A stretch of DNA of 22,889 nucleotides from CAZMOK01 sp964567785 (GTDB lineage Bacteria > Bacteroidota > Bacteroidia > Bacteroidales > JAGOPY01): positions 1 through 22,889 of the forward strand of contig CAZMOK010000046.1 in the NCBI GenBank assembly GCA_964567785.1. Reading direction: 5' to 3'. Shown here piece by piece: positions 14,358 to 22,889 of this stretch. The notes beneath the pieces were generated by a model, which did not search any database, had not been told where the DNA came from, and saw only the letters and a program-made list of their open reading frames with translations. Both the position numbers and the translations under genes were made by a program. Position 1 is the stretch's first letter. Each line of letters starts with the position of its first letter.

Positions 14358-15950
14358 TTAATTATATCCTGTATTTTGTGTCAGGTTGGGATTCGCACCT
14401 ATATCAGAATCGGGAAGCGGGAAGAGGTTGAATTTCTCCTCGGTAGCCCTTCCTTCCTGTGCATTTCCTTTCCAGGGCCAGAGATATTCGCCACCGGTGA
14501 AAAGCCCATATCTAATAAGGTCTGTCCTGCGATGGCATTCCCAGTAAAGCTCACGTGCCCGTTCATCAAGGATGAATTCAAGGGTCAGGTCATTCGAAGA
14601 GATATTGCCTGAATCATCGCCATAGGCCCTTTCCCTTAATTCGTTGACGTAGTTGAGGGCGGTCCCGACATCACCTCCACCGCCGCCTCTCAGCACGGCT
14701 TCAGCATACATGAGGTAAACATCACCGAGGCGGAACAGTGGGAAGTCGGTATCAACAAAAGCAAGATCTGATCCGGGATTGCCGGCCCTCGTTACGTTCT
14801 TGAACTTGGTTATGGCATATCCGTCGTTAAACAGGCCGATATCCTCGATCTCAAGATTTTGCCCCTCGGTGAAGAACATGGCCCGGTTGTCGGTTTCACC
14901 GGTGATATCATCAAACATATTGACGAATGCGCTGGTTGTCCTGGTTCCACCCCAGCCGCCTTCAATACCAAAGGCTCCGGGATCCATATCACCGCCTACG
15001 GCAGCATGAATGATGAAGTTCGTACCTCCGTAAGTCCTGGTGTTCATTCCGTCGTAGGTGATGGCAAAGATCACCTCATCGAGGAATGCATTGTCGGCAA
15101 GGAAGAGATGCTCATATTCAGGTTCCAGTGTGTATCCTGCATCAATGATCCGGTTACAGTAAGTCAGACATTCTGTATACCTTGCTTCATTGATATATAC
15201 TTCTGAGTTAAGGTAGAGTTTTGCCAGCAGCATCCAAACCGATGCTTTGTCGGCGCGGGCATATTCATTCTGCCTTGCCTCGATCATTAAATCTTCAATG
15301 GCCAGAAGCTCACCTTCAACGTATTCATAAAGGTCATTCCTGCTGATCTGAGGCGGGAAGAATGCTCCTACCGCATCTTCTTCTGTAACAAAAGGCACAT
15401 TTCCAAAAAGATCAAGCGCATGATAGTAGCTGAGTGCCCTCAGGAAACGTGCTTCTGCACGGAAATGCTCTATGTCAGTCCTGAGCTGTCCGCTAACGCC
15501 TCTTTCATCAAGCTTTTCACCGGTAGTTTCCCTGATGAACTCGTTACAGGCTGATATCTGGTAAAACAACCTGTAATACATGGCCGAAATGAACACATCG
15601 CTTGCAGTCCATGTTTGCCAGTGAAAATCCTTAATGGTCTGGTCATTCCAGGCAATCACCGCTTCATCGGTGGTAAGTTCCTGGTGGTACCAGTACATAC
15701 GCAGGTACTGGCCGAAACCCTCATCAATTCCGCTGATGTCGGGATTACCTGCCGGGCCCTGCTGGCCGGTGGTGGAAAGCCCTGCGTATAATTTGGCAAG
15801 AATTTGCTTGTAGGAAGCAGGGTCATCAAAGACCTTGGCAGAGGTGATCTCGTCATCATCAAGAGGCTCGGTGTCAAGGTCTTTCATACAGGATGTCATC
15901 ATTATGACCAATCCTGCAAACACGAGTAATATATTGAATAATTTCTTCAT
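14358..15950 (-). CDS. SusD/RagB family nutrient-binding outer membrane lipoprotein
   Basis: 530 aa. Lipobox IMMTSC gives a lipidated C21. The N-terminus has the family pattern LDTEPLDDDEITSAKVFDDPASYKQILAKLYAGL. Helical TPR-like segments include AEARFLRALSYYHALDLFGNVPFV, a hallmark of RagB/SusD. The C-terminal half has FPLFRLGDVYLMYAEAVLRG, a glycine run (GGGGG), LNYVNELRERAYG, then ILDERARELYWECHRRTDLIRYG and the end FNLFPLPDSDIGANPNLTQNTGYN. SusD caps the SusC barrel and binds oligosaccharide on the cell surface. It is translated 22 bp after susC. Length is normal for the family. The bound glycan cannot be told from sequence alone. Confidence 0.96.
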   Translation of the reverse strand: MKKLFNILLVFAGLVIMMTSCMKDLDTEPLDDDEITSAKVFDDPASYKQILAKLYAGLSTTGQQGPAGNPDISGIDEGFGQYLRMYWYHQELTTDEAVIAWNDQTIKDFHWQTWTASDVFISAMYYRLFYQISACNEFIRETTGEKLDERGVSGQLRTDIEHFRAEARFLRALSYYHALDLFGNVPFVTEEDAVGAFFPPQISRNDLYEYVEGELLAIEDLMIEARQNEYARADKASVWMLLAKLYLNSEVYINEARYTECLTYCNRIIDAGYTLEPEYEHLFLADNAFLDEVIFAITYDGMNTRTYGGTNFIIHAAVGGDMDPGAFGIEGGWGGTRTTSAFVNMFDDITGETDNRAMFFTEGQNLEIEDIGLFNDGYAITKFKNVTRAGNPGSDLAFVDTDFPLFRLGDVYLMYAEAVLRGGGGGDVGTALNYVNELRERAYGDDSGNISSNDLTLEFILDERARELYWECHRRTDLIRYGLFTGGEYLWPWKGNAQEGRATEEKFNLFPLPDSDIGANPNLTQNTGYN

Positions 15951-15972
15951 GGTAAAATTGATTTTTACGTTA

Positions 15973-18951
15973 CTAGAACTGCAGGTTTACACCAAGAACA
16001 AACACTCTTGGCCTTGGATAAATGTTGTTGTCTATACCGTTCTGGATCTCGGGATCGAGGCCTTCGTAATTGGTGATCACGAACGCATTGTTGACTGTCC
16101 CTGAAACCCTGAGGTTGAGCTTGCTCTTCCCGATGTTCTGGAAGAGGTAGCTGAGCGACATGTAATCCATCCTGAAGAATGATGCATCCTGGATGTAGTA
16201 GTCGGATAGGTATTCCGGGTTTACGAAATCGGTATTGAAGACGTAAGAAGCAATATTGCTCAAATACGGGCCTTCAGGCCTGTAAAGCCTTTCGTATATC
16301 CCGTTTTCCGATGCCACATTGTTATATACGTAGTTGCCGAAGTTAGCGCGTCCTGAGAATGAAAATTCCCAGTTCTTCCAGGCAACGGTTGAATTCAATC
16401 CAAACCAGAAATCAGCCGCAGGGTTCTCGTAGTGATAACGGTCGGCACCTGAGATCTCTCCGTCGCCGTTCCGGTCAACATACATGCCCTGGATAGGTTT
16501 GCCATCTGTACCGTAAACCTGCTCATAAACGTAGAAGGAGCTTGCAGGGAAGCCTACACTGTGGATCTGGATGTTGTTCCCGACACCACCTGAGATGCCG
16601 CCTGTTTCAACACCTGGATAATCCGGGTCGTCAGAGGCAATAAGCTTGGTGATCTCATTTTGGTTGTAGGAAGCATTGAACCCAACGGTCCAGTTCAACT
16701 GTTCCCTCACAATAGGCCTGGTGAAGATCGAGAATTCAATCCCCTTGTTCTCAAGGTCGCCTACGTTGGTAAGGATGAAGTTGGTAAGGTTTGAACCTGC
16801 CGGAACGGGGATGAAGTTTATAAGGTCGTCGGTCTGCCTCAGGTAAACATCAATTGAGCCGTAATACCTGTCATCAGCAAAGCCAAAGTCGATCCCGGCA
16901 TTATAGGTGGTTGTTTCTTCCCACTTGATGTTGGCATCATAACCTTCGGCACGGAGCGTCTGGTAGAAGATCTGGCCTAACTGGTAACGTGCATTGGTTT
17001 CGCTGTAGGTATACCTGGGAAGGTAAGGATAATCACCCTGGTTGATGTTCTGCTGTCCGGTGATACCCCATCCCAGCCTCAGTTTCAACTGCGACAGTAC
17101 GTCAACATCCTGAAGGAAAGTTTCCTGTTTGATTTTCCATGCAAAAGCAACCGAAGGAAATACGCCAGACCTTGTATCCGGTGAAAACCGGGAGGTGTGG
17201 TCGTTACGCAGTGTGAAAGTAAGCAGGTAACGGTCCAGCAGGGTGTAATTGAGACGGCCGTAGAACGATATAAGTATATTTTCTGTGGCGTAATCTGTGT
17301 CTTCATTGACCACCCTGTTAGCAGTATCGGTAAAGATGTTTGTTTCGTAAGTTGATCCCTGCCTCCACAGACGTTGGTAGGAATAACCTGCCATTACATT
17401 GAACCTGCTGCTTATTGATTCTACATCCTTTACATAGTTTGCGTAGAACTCGAGCAGTTCGTTCTTTTTCTCCTGGTCGTACATCCTGTCCACACCGCCA
17501 AGCCTGTCGTCGCCTGCGTAATATTCCCATGCGGCAAATTCAGGGATGTAAACGGTCCCCTCACTGTTTGAATAACTGTAACCAAGGTTGAGGTTTAGCC
17601 TCAGATCTTCAAAGTTATGTACTTTATAGTCGAACTGGGCATTCCCTGTAAACCCGTAAACATCTGAAATATCTTCCTTGAGTTCGAGGAGTGCAACAGG
17701 ATTGGTTGTGGCCTGGGTGACCGGGTCACCGTTGGGCTGTGTCCAGGCCCAATACCCTCCATAAGGACTTTCGGAGTCAAAAATTGGTTTTGTGGGATCA
17801 AACTGGATGGCCCCGCCAATGGCGCCACGGTCGGCAAACCTGTTGTTGGTGTAATTGCCCTGGCCGTTGAGGTCGATTTTCAGGTGTTCGTCAAAAAGAG
17901 ACGGATTGAGTTTGAAGCCGAGGGTTGTACGCTTCATGTTGTCTGTTCTTAAGATACCATCCTGATCAGTGTACCCCAGAGATACCCTGTAAGGAAGGTT
18001 CTTTACGGAACCACTGAAATTCAGGTAGTGGTCCTGGCCGAAAGCTGTCTGGAAGATCTCTTCCTGCCAGTCGGTGTTTGATTCACCAAGCATGTCTGTA
18101 TGGGTAGGCTGGCGCTCGTTGATGATCTCCCTGAACCTGTCGGCACCAAGCACCTCGATCTTCTTCGTGGGAGTGTAAAGTGAAAATTTACCGCTGTACT
18201 CAATCCTGAAAGGTGAAGTTGAAACACCTTTCTTAGTGGTGATCATGATAACACCATTGGATGCCCTTGATCCATAGATGGCAGTGGCTGAAGCATCTTT
18301 GAGGACTGTAAAGGACTCAATGTCGTTAGGGTTGATGCTGTTCAGCGGGTTTCTTGCCCCGTCAACGCCTTCGCTGTCGTAAGGTACGCCATCGATTACG
18401 TACAGGGGATCATTTACAGCCGATAGTGAAGATCCTCCCCTGATCCTTACCTGTAATCCAGCTCCGGGCGCACCACCGTCTGAGATGATCTGTACACCCG
18501 CAACTTTACCTGAAAGCAGGTTTGCTGCAGAAAGAACAGAGCCCTGATTGAATTCCTTGGTATCGATCGCAGACACCGACCCGGTGGCATCTTCTTTTTT
18601 CTGCACTCCGTAACCGATGACCACAAACTCTTCAAGGGCGAGTGCATCTTCGGCAAGTTCAATGCTGACTGTGGTATTTGGCTGAACCTCGACTTCCTGG
18701 GATGTATACCCTATATAGGATATGGCAAGTACGGAATTAGGCTCAACATCAATGGAAAATTTACCGTCGATATCAGTGACGGTGCCTCGTGCGGTCCCTT
18801 TGACCACAACTGTCGCTCCCGGAAGCGGGGTTCCGTCGGCAGCATCGGTGATTGTCCCTTTTACCTCACCCATCTGGGCATAGGCAGAGAAGTTACCACC
18901 TATTAACACTGCCAGAAGCAACATTAATCTGGAAGTAAAATGTCTGATCAT
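15973..18951 (-). CDS. SusC/RagA family TonB-linked outer membrane transporter
   Basis: 992 aa. The signal peptide is about 1-25 (cut after SAYA). A carboxypeptidase-D regulatory-like domain spans about 28-105 (VKGTITDAADGTPLPGATVVVKGT ... FSIDV ... ISYIGYTSQEV). The TonB-box-like segment EEFVVIGYG is at 107-115. The plug runs about 118-245, with LLSGKVAGVQI, VRIRGGSS, PLYVIDGVPYD, IESFTVLKDASATAIYGSRA and NGVIMITTKKG. The 22-strand barrel fills the rest and ends in a terminal aromatic (GVNLQF). It imports oligosaccharides into the periplasm with SusD as lid, powered by TonB-ExbBD. It is first in the operon susC-susD-susE and divergent from the GH53 gene. There is no extra STN or DUF4480 domain at the N-terminus, so anti-sigma signalling through this receptor is unlikely. 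Confidence 0.97.
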   Translation of the reverse strand: MIRHFTSRLMLLLAVLIGGNFSAYAQMGEVKGTITDAADGTPLPGATVVVKGTARGTVTDIDGKFSIDVEPNSVLAISYIGYTSQEVEVQPNTTVSIELAEDALALEEFVVIGYGVQKKEDATGSVSAIDTKEFNQGSVLSAANLLSGKVAGVQIISDGGAPGAGLQVRIRGGSSLSAVNDPLYVIDGVPYDSEGVDGARNPLNSINPNDIESFTVLKDASATAIYGSRASNGVIMITTKKGVSTSPFRIEYSGKFSLYTPTKKIEVLGADRFREIINERQPTHTDMLGESNTDWQEEIFQTAFGQDHYLNFSGSVKNLPYRVSLGYTDQDGILRTDNMKRTTLGFKLNPSLFDEHLKIDLNGQGNYTNNRFADRGAIGGAIQFDPTKPIFDSESPYGGYWAWTQPNGDPVTQATTNPVALLELKEDISDVYGFTGNAQFDYKVHNFEDLRLNLNLGYSYSNSEGTVYIPEFAAWEYYAGDDRLGGVDRMYDQEKKNELLEFYANYVKDVESISSRFNVMAGYSYQRLWRQGSTYETNIFTDTANRVVNEDTDYATENILISFYGRLNYTLLDRYLLTFTLRNDHTSRFSPDTRSGVFPSVAFAWKIKQETFLQDVDVLSQLKLRLGWGITGQQNINQGDYPYLPRYTYSETNARYQLGQIFYQTLRAEGYDANIKWEETTTYNAGIDFGFADDRYYGSIDVYLRQTDDLINFIPVPAGSNLTNFILTNVGDLENKGIEFSIFTRPIVREQLNWTVGFNASYNQNEITKLIASDDPDYPGVETGGISGGVGNNIQIHSVGFPASSFYVYEQVYGTDGKPIQGMYVDRNGDGEISGADRYHYENPAADFWFGLNSTVAWKNWEFSFSGRANFGNYVYNNVASENGIYERLYRPEGPYLSNIASYVFNTDFVNPEYLSDYYIQDASFFRMDYMSLSYLFQNIGKSKLNLRVSGTVNNAFVITNYEGLDPEIQNGIDNNIYPRPRVFVLGVNLQF

Positions 18952-19041
18952 AATACTTGATTTAATAGATAATAGAATTTTGTATTCAACCGTGATTGAA
19001 TAATGGTTTTTTCGTTCCCGATTTTAATCGGAAAACATGGG

Positions 19042-19068
19042 CTAAAATACTTAAATTTTTTTTAACAA
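19042..19068 (-). promoter_or_regulatory. Weak candidate promoter for susC
   Basis: On the minus strand TTG (19066-19068) and TATTTTAG (19042-19049) are separated by 16 bases. The -7 element has one mismatch to TAnnTTTG, and the spacing is shorter than the usual 19-21. It would give a leader of about 85 nt before susC. Confidence 0.3.
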
Positions 19069-19234
19069 TTGATTAACATCCCCTTTTAAATTCTGGATTT
19101 TCATGGCCTTGAAGATGATATTTGTTATTCCGAAAAAAAACCAACCTAACATTCTGTATTGTAGATATGTAAATACATTGACTATTATTTTAAAAACCAT
19201 AGCTTTTCTCAGAAGTATGAAGCTGAAATTAAGG

Positions 19235-19242
19235 TATCTTTG
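19235..19242 (+). promoter_or_regulatory. Perfect -7 element (TATCTTTG) for the GH53-GH13 unit
   Basis: TATCTTTG matches TAnnTTTG exactly, 24 bp ahead of the GH53 ATG at 19267, so the leader would be short (about 15-20 nt). The -33 region is T-rich (CTTTTCTC) without a clean TTTG. Confidence 0.5.
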
Positions 19243-19266
19243 AATAAGATCTAAAAAAACCCGGGT

Positions 19267-20433
19267 ATGGGCTTCTTTACATACAGAAAAATTCTATTGG
19301 TTGTTTTATTATCAGTGATCTTTATTTCCTGTAAAAGGGACAACAGGCCTGAATGGACACCACCCCGGCAACCTGATGAAGAGATAGGCTTTTTTACCGG
19401 TATGGATATGTCGTACCAGTCGTTCCTTGAGGATTATGATGTTGAATACCTTGATTCAAACGGTGAAACGATCAGTGACCTCTTCCAATACATTGCAAAC
19501 AACGGTGTCAATCTCATAAGGGTAAGGCTTTTCCATACCCCTTCACAGTCAGATCCGGTTGTCTGGCACAGCAACCTGGAGGAGGTGAAACAGCTTTGCC
19601 GTGAAATAGAGGATTCAGGGAACAACATACTTCTCGATTTTCATTATTCCGATACCTGGGCTGACCCCGGAAAGCAATATGCTCCAGCTGCCTGGGAAGG
19701 CCTGGAATTTGGAGAGGTGAACGATAGTGTTTATTCCTACACAAAATATGTGCTGAATGAGCTGATACAACAAAACACATTACCCTATATGGTCCAGATA
19801 GGTAATGAAACAAACCCCGGGTTTATCTGGGATTACGGAAGGCTTGGCGAAAACTATTCAAACATGGATAATTTTGCGGCCCTAGTCAACAGCGCTCAAA
19901 ATGCCATAGATGAGATAAAGGAGGAAACAGGCAAAGATGTCTATTCTATGGTTCATTATGCCGGGATTGAATACAGCAATCAATATTTTGAAAAAGTGGC
20001 AGCAGCAGGTGCACGCTTCGACATCATTGCGCTTTCCTGGTATCACCTTTGGCATACAAAGGATATCGGAATTGTAAGAGATAAAATGCTTGAGCTGTAC
20101 CAGAATCATGGTAAACCCATTATGATCGTGGAAACAAATTATCCGTGGACCCTGGGGTGGAATGATCATACAAACAACTGGGTAGGAGAGGAAAGCCAGC
20201 TTCTGGAAGGCTATCCGGCAACCCCGGAAGGACAGAAAAAGTATTTACAGGACCTGGTTGATATGGTCAAAGATATCCCCAAAGGCCATGGCCTGGGGGT
20301 GGTCTGGTGGGCTCCCGACCTCGTGGCTTTCGATGGTGCGCAGTCGACCAATGGTTCGTTCATGGAAAACCTTACAACTTTTGATTTTGATAATCGGGCA
20401 CTCCCGGTAATGGATGTGTTCAGAAATAATTGA
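19267..20433 (+). CDS. GH53 family lipoprotein, predicted endo-beta-1,4-galactanase
   Basis: 388 aa. Lipobox VIFISC gives a lipidated C22, so the enzyme is membrane-anchored and probably surface or periplasmic. The (beta/alpha)8 domain spans about 40-386: GMDMSYQSFLEDYDVEYLDSNG, then GVNLIRVRLF, LDFHYSDTWADPGKQ (123-137) and the acid/base E181 in QIGNE. The nucleophile E289 is in PIMIVETNYPW, and GLGVVWWAPDLVA comes near the end. Both glutamates and their contexts fit clan GH-A family 53, which cuts beta-1,4-galactan in pectic arabinogalactan I. Length is typical. It is followed after 4 bp by the GH13 gene and almost certainly co-transcribed. Being paired with an alpha-glucan-type enzyme is odd, so the family assignment is firm but the substrate is less so. 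Confidence 0.9.
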   Translation: MGFFTYRKILLVVLLSVIFISCKRDNRPEWTPPRQPDEEIGFFTGMDMSYQSFLEDYDVEYLDSNGETISDLFQYIANNGVNLIRVRLFHTPSQSDPVVWHSNLEEVKQLCREIEDSGNNILLDFHYSDTWADPGKQYAPAAWEGLEFGEVNDSVYSYTKYVLNELIQQNTLPYMVQIGNETNPGFIWDYGRLGENYSNMDNFAALVNSAQNAIDEIKEETGKDVYSMVHYAGIEYSNQYFEKVAAAGARFDIIALSWYHLWHTKDIGIVRDKMLELYQNHGKPIMIVETNYPWTLGWNDHTNNWVGEESQLLEGYPATPEGQKKYLQDLVDMVKDIPKGHGLGVVWWAPDLVAFDGAQSTNGSFMENLTTFDFDNRALPVMDVFRNN

Positions 20434-20437
20434 TAAT

Positions 20438-22285
20438 ATGAAAAGGCCTGGAATTCTTTTTTCCTCATTCATTCTTGTTTTCTTATTTTCCATGTGTACA
20501 TCACCGTTAAAAAAGTCTTCTGACCCGCCGGATTGGGCAAAACATGCAGTATGGTACCAGATCTTTGTTGAACGGTTTCACAATGGTGATACAAACAACG
20601 ATCCCACACCCCAAAACATTCACGCCGAATCCAACTTTTATAAAGTGCCTGATGACTGGGGCATCACTCCCTGGACAGGGAACTGGTATGAAGACGACCC
20701 CTGGGCCGAAGAGCTGGAGGGCGATTTCTATGCCCGGATACAGTTGAGAAGGTACGGCGGCGACCTTCAGGGCGTCTTAGAAAAGCTTGACTACCTGGAA
20801 GACCTGGGTGTGAATGCCATCTATTTCAACCCTCTTAATGACGCCCCTTCCCTGCATAAATACGATGCAAGGAATTACCGCCACATCGATGTGAATTTCG
20901 GCCCCGACCCCGAAGGTGACAATGAGATCATTGCCTCTGAAGATCCGGAAGACCCTTCAACATGGAAATGGACATCAGCCGACCGGATGTTTCTCGACCT
21001 CGTAAAAGAGATGCATAAAAGAGGGATGAAAGTGATCCTGGATTACTCATGGAACCATACAGGGGTGGAATTCTGGGCATGGAAGGATGTTGTGGAGAAA
21101 CAGGAGGATTCCCCTTACAAAAACTGGTACAGCATTGTTTCGTTTGATGATCCTGCAACAGCAGAGAATGAATTTGACTACAGGGGCTGGCTCAACCTGA
21201 AGAGCCTGCCGGAGATCAAAAAAGTTGACACTGAGGGAAGGCATGAATACGGCCATCCCTACGAAGGGGATATCAACGAGGGCGCAAAGCAACATATTTT
21301 TGCAGTTACGGAACGGTGGCTTTCGCCTGATGGGAATATAGAAAATGGAATAGACGGTTTCAGGCTCGACGTGGCAGACCATGTGCCCATGGGTTTCTGG
21401 CGCGATTATCACAGCTATGTCAAATCGATCAACCCCGATGCCTACCTGGTGGGTGAGATCTGGTGGGAAGACTACCCTGATAAACTGATGGACCCGGTAC
21501 CCTACACAAACGGAGATGTATTTGATGCGGTGATGTTCTACCAGGTGTACCGTCCGGCCAGGTCATTTTTCGGGAATATGGAAAACAGCATTGATGCGCA
21601 ACAGTTCAAAGACAGCCTTGAATACCAATGGGTGAGGTTAAGGGAGCCGGCCCGGTACGCCATGATGAATGTGGCAGCTACCCACGATTCCCCAAGATTG
21701 CTGACTTCTTTCTATAATAAAGGTAAATATAAATACAGGGCAAAGCCGAATGATGACCCCGGGTACCGGACAGGTAAGCCGGATGAAGAAACCTTCAGGA
21801 GGGTGAAACTGTACCTTGTGCACCAGTTTACCACCATAGGTGCTCCGCATATCTGGAATGGCGATGAAATGGGAATGTGGGGTGCCGATGATCCCGATTG
21901 CCGCAAGCCGTTGTGGTGGGATGAGTTTGAATTTGAACCCGAACCGCGTGGTAACTTTCTCGATCCTGGTGAACCATATAGCGAAGTGGGTTTTGATAAT
22001 GAGCATCATGATTATTATAAGAATCTGATCGATATCAGGAACGGAAACAGGGTGTTGCGGACAGGCCAGCTTGAATTCCTTGAAGCTAAGGGGAAGAAGT
22101 TTTATTACAGGAGGTACTCCGGTGATGATGAAATTTTCGTGATGTTCAACCTCGGCAAGACTGAAACCACCTTTGAATTGCCTGACAACGGTCTTTGGAT
22201 GAATCTTCTGAACGGCGATCTGGATCTGGGAAAGGATATTACCCTGGGGCCATTTTCGGCTGCTATCATTAAGCGTCAGCCCTGA
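20438..22285 (+). CDS. GH13 family alpha-amylase-like lipoprotein
   Basis: 615 aa from the ATG at 20438, chosen because it starts a lipoprotein signal ending in LFSMC (C20). An in-frame ATG at 20414 lies inside the GH53 gene and would spoil the signal. The GH13 barrel opens with WAKHAVWYQIFVERFHNGD. Conserved regions are intact: DYSWNH (202-207), nucleophile D311 in GFRLDVADHVP, acid/base E340 in YLVGEIWWE, and H416-D417 in ATHDSPR. A C-terminal beta-domain follows at about 540-615. The motifs fit neopullulanase or cyclomaltodextrinase-like members acting on alpha-1,4/1,6 glucans, but the subfamily cannot be fixed by eye. An inserted acidic segment around 145-178 (FGPDPEGDNEIIASEDPEDP) holds the B-domain start. 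It is the second gene of the unit with GH53, only 4 bp apart, implying joint expression. Confidence 0.93.
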   Translation: MKRPGILFSSFILVFLFSMCTSPLKKSSDPPDWAKHAVWYQIFVERFHNGDTNNDPTPQNIHAESNFYKVPDDWGITPWTGNWYEDDPWAEELEGDFYARIQLRRYGGDLQGVLEKLDYLEDLGVNAIYFNPLNDAPSLHKYDARNYRHIDVNFGPDPEGDNEIIASEDPEDPSTWKWTSADRMFLDLVKEMHKRGMKVILDYSWNHTGVEFWAWKDVVEKQEDSPYKNWYSIVSFDDPATAENEFDYRGWLNLKSLPEIKKVDTEGRHEYGHPYEGDINEGAKQHIFAVTERWLSPDGNIENGIDGFRLDVADHVPMGFWRDYHSYVKSINPDAYLVGEIWWEDYPDKLMDPVPYTNGDVFDAVMFYQVYRPARSFFGNMENSIDAQQFKDSLEYQWVRLREPARYAMMNVAATHDSPRLLTSFYNKGKYKYRAKPNDDPGYRTGKPDEETFRRVKLYLVHQFTTIGAPHIWNGDEMGMWGADDPDCRKPLWWDEFEFEPEPRGNFLDPGEPYSEVGFDNEHHDYYKNLIDIRNGNRVLRTGQLEFLEAKGKKFYYRRYSGDDEIFVMFNLGKTETTFELPDNGLWMNLLNGDLDLGKDITLGPFSAAIIKRQP

Positions 22286-22401
22286 TTCAACGGAAGGGTC
22301 CGGCTACAAGTCGGTTTTAACTTCTAAACAATGAGCATATTATGACGTTTATAACTATATTAGCCACTTAGTATTAAGTTTATTTATGCATAATACCCTT
22401 T

Positions 22402-22788
22402 ATGAATAATTTATTACTAGCCGGAACAGTAGTGGTTTCACTGACATTGATCCTCTATTCCATTGCAGTCATTACCCAGCAACGAACCGGGAAAGTGAAC
22501 ATGCTGGTTGTCTTCTCCATTACAACAGGGATCTTGTTCGACATCTCCGCCAGGCTGCTTATGATCATGGGTGCACCGGGTGAGCCCTTGACCCTGCAGG
22601 GGGTGCTTGGATATACTGCCCTTGCTGCAATGGCCGTCAGCGTTATACTGATATGGAGGATATTCCGCCGCAGAAGGAAAGAAGTAACCATGGAAGTCCC
22701 CCGCAACTTACACCTATATATACGTTACGCATACATCTGGTGGGTACTGACCTATCTCTTCGCTATTTTATTAGCTATCATAAATTAG
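22402..22788 (+). CDS. Four-helix membrane protein resembling the HsmA (TIGR03987) family
   Basis: 128 aa with four hydrophobic segments at about 4-24, 33-55, 66-88 and 106-127. A basic loop (RIFRRRRKE) after the third places that loop in the cytoplasm. The layout LILYSIAVITQQRTGKVN / GILFDISARLLMIMG / LQGVLGYTALAAM / RYAYIWWVLTYL resembles the small HsmA-type membrane proteins as I remember them. No function can be given. It is separated from GH13 by 116 bp and shares no evident link to the polysaccharide locus. Confidence 0.6.
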   Translation: MNNLLLAGTVVVSLTLILYSIAVITQQRTGKVNMLVVFSITTGILFDISARLLMIMGAPGEPLTLQGVLGYTALAAMAVSVILIWRIFRRRRKEVTMEVPRNLHLYIRYAYIWWVLTYLFAILLAIIN

Positions 22789-22889
22789 TACCCCTCATCC
22801 CGGCATTAAATGGATTATTATTCATTTTTCATTGTTAATTGTTAATTAACATTTCGCCGTCCGTATTCTGAACTTCACCCTGCTTTTCT
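22789..22889. other. AT-rich intergenic tail
   Basis: Contains a TTCATTTTTCATTGTTAATTG-type run with TTGTTAATTGTTAATTAAC at about 22830-22850, the same kind of simple TTAATTGTTCATTG repeat as at 1387-1418. No gene was seen before the window ends. Confidence 0.4.

Larger units (their letters stand above)
18952..19266. other. Divergent control region between the susCDE and GH53-GH13 units
   Basis: A 315-bp AT-rich gap with no ORF. It should hold both promoters of the locus, listed separately. A short near-palindrome CCCGATTTTAATCGG (19018-19032, five-base arms CCGAT/ATCGG around TTTA) lies between the susC -7 candidate and its start codon. No regulator gene lies nearby. Confidence 0.5.

Noticed and set aside
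15973..18951. SusC as an anti-sigma-linked signalling receptor
   Set aside because: The N-terminus goes directly from signal peptide to the carboxypeptidase-regulatory-like domain; no STN domain and no sigma/anti-sigma genes are next to it.
20414..20437. Upstream ATG for the GH13 gene overlapping GH53
   Set aside because: The added eight polar residues would displace the lipoprotein signal; the ATG at 20438 gives a normal lipobox at residue 20.
22402..22788. Membrane protein as part of the polysaccharide locus
   Set aside because: It is 116 bp past the GH13 stop and has no carbohydrate-related feature; a shared strand alone is not enough.

Overview
The window comes from a member of the Bacteroidota, most likely a Bacteroidales- or Marinilabiliales-like environmental lineage. 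The signs are a SusC/SusD/SusE locus, three proteins with C-terminal type IX secretion (T9SS) sorting domains, short lipoprotein signals ending in SC, AC or MC, promoter elements of the Bacteroidetes form TTTG-N19-21-TAnnTTTG, and start codons that mostly lack Shine-Dalgarno sequences. No rRNA, tRNA, CRISPR array, transposase or phage gene was seen.

Left part (1-3821): a repeat-rich leader is followed by an apparent periplasmic sugar-oxidation cassette. It holds a Tat-type TIM-barrel sugar isomerase/epimerase-family enzyme (168-1004), a Tat-type Gfo/Idh/MocA oxidoreductase (1498-2982) and a DUF1080 / 3-keto-disaccharide-hydrolase-family lipoprotein (3045-3821). This combination fits cleavage of glycosides through 3-keto intermediates; the substrate is not evident.

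Middle part (4085-12944): surface and envelope genes. In order they are a Calx-beta-like plus beta-propeller lipoprotein with an unusually good Shine-Dalgarno site, a parallel beta-helix T9SS protein on the minus strand, a LamG-like T9SS protein, a GT-C membrane glycosyltransferase with a TTG start converging on a GtrB/DPM1-like GT2 polyprenyl-phosphate glycosyltransferase, and a small T9SS protein built from duplicated half-modules. A family of related intergenic hairpins (near 3860, 5500 and 8765) lies behind three of these genes.

Right part (13195-22285): a polysaccharide utilization locus in two divergent units. SusC-SusD-SusE is transcribed leftward; a GH53 lipoprotein and a GH13 lipoprotein are transcribed rightward from a shared 315-bp intergenic region. 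SusC/SusD would import oligosaccharides, SusE would hold glycan at the surface, and the two lipoprotein hydrolases would cut it. The family signals are mixed: GH53 points to beta-1,4-galactan, while GH13 and the SusE modules point to alpha-glucan. No regulator gene is visible. The T9SS protein at 11826-12944 converges on this locus and its modules resemble domains I associate with Bacteroidetes amylases, so it may belong to it functionally. The window closes with a four-helix membrane protein resembling the HsmA family.

A dyad-symmetric motif, TCAYCGGATGA, occurs four times at the left edge and twice as an inverted pair between the T9SS gene and susE. It is the clearest unexplained DNA structure in the window.
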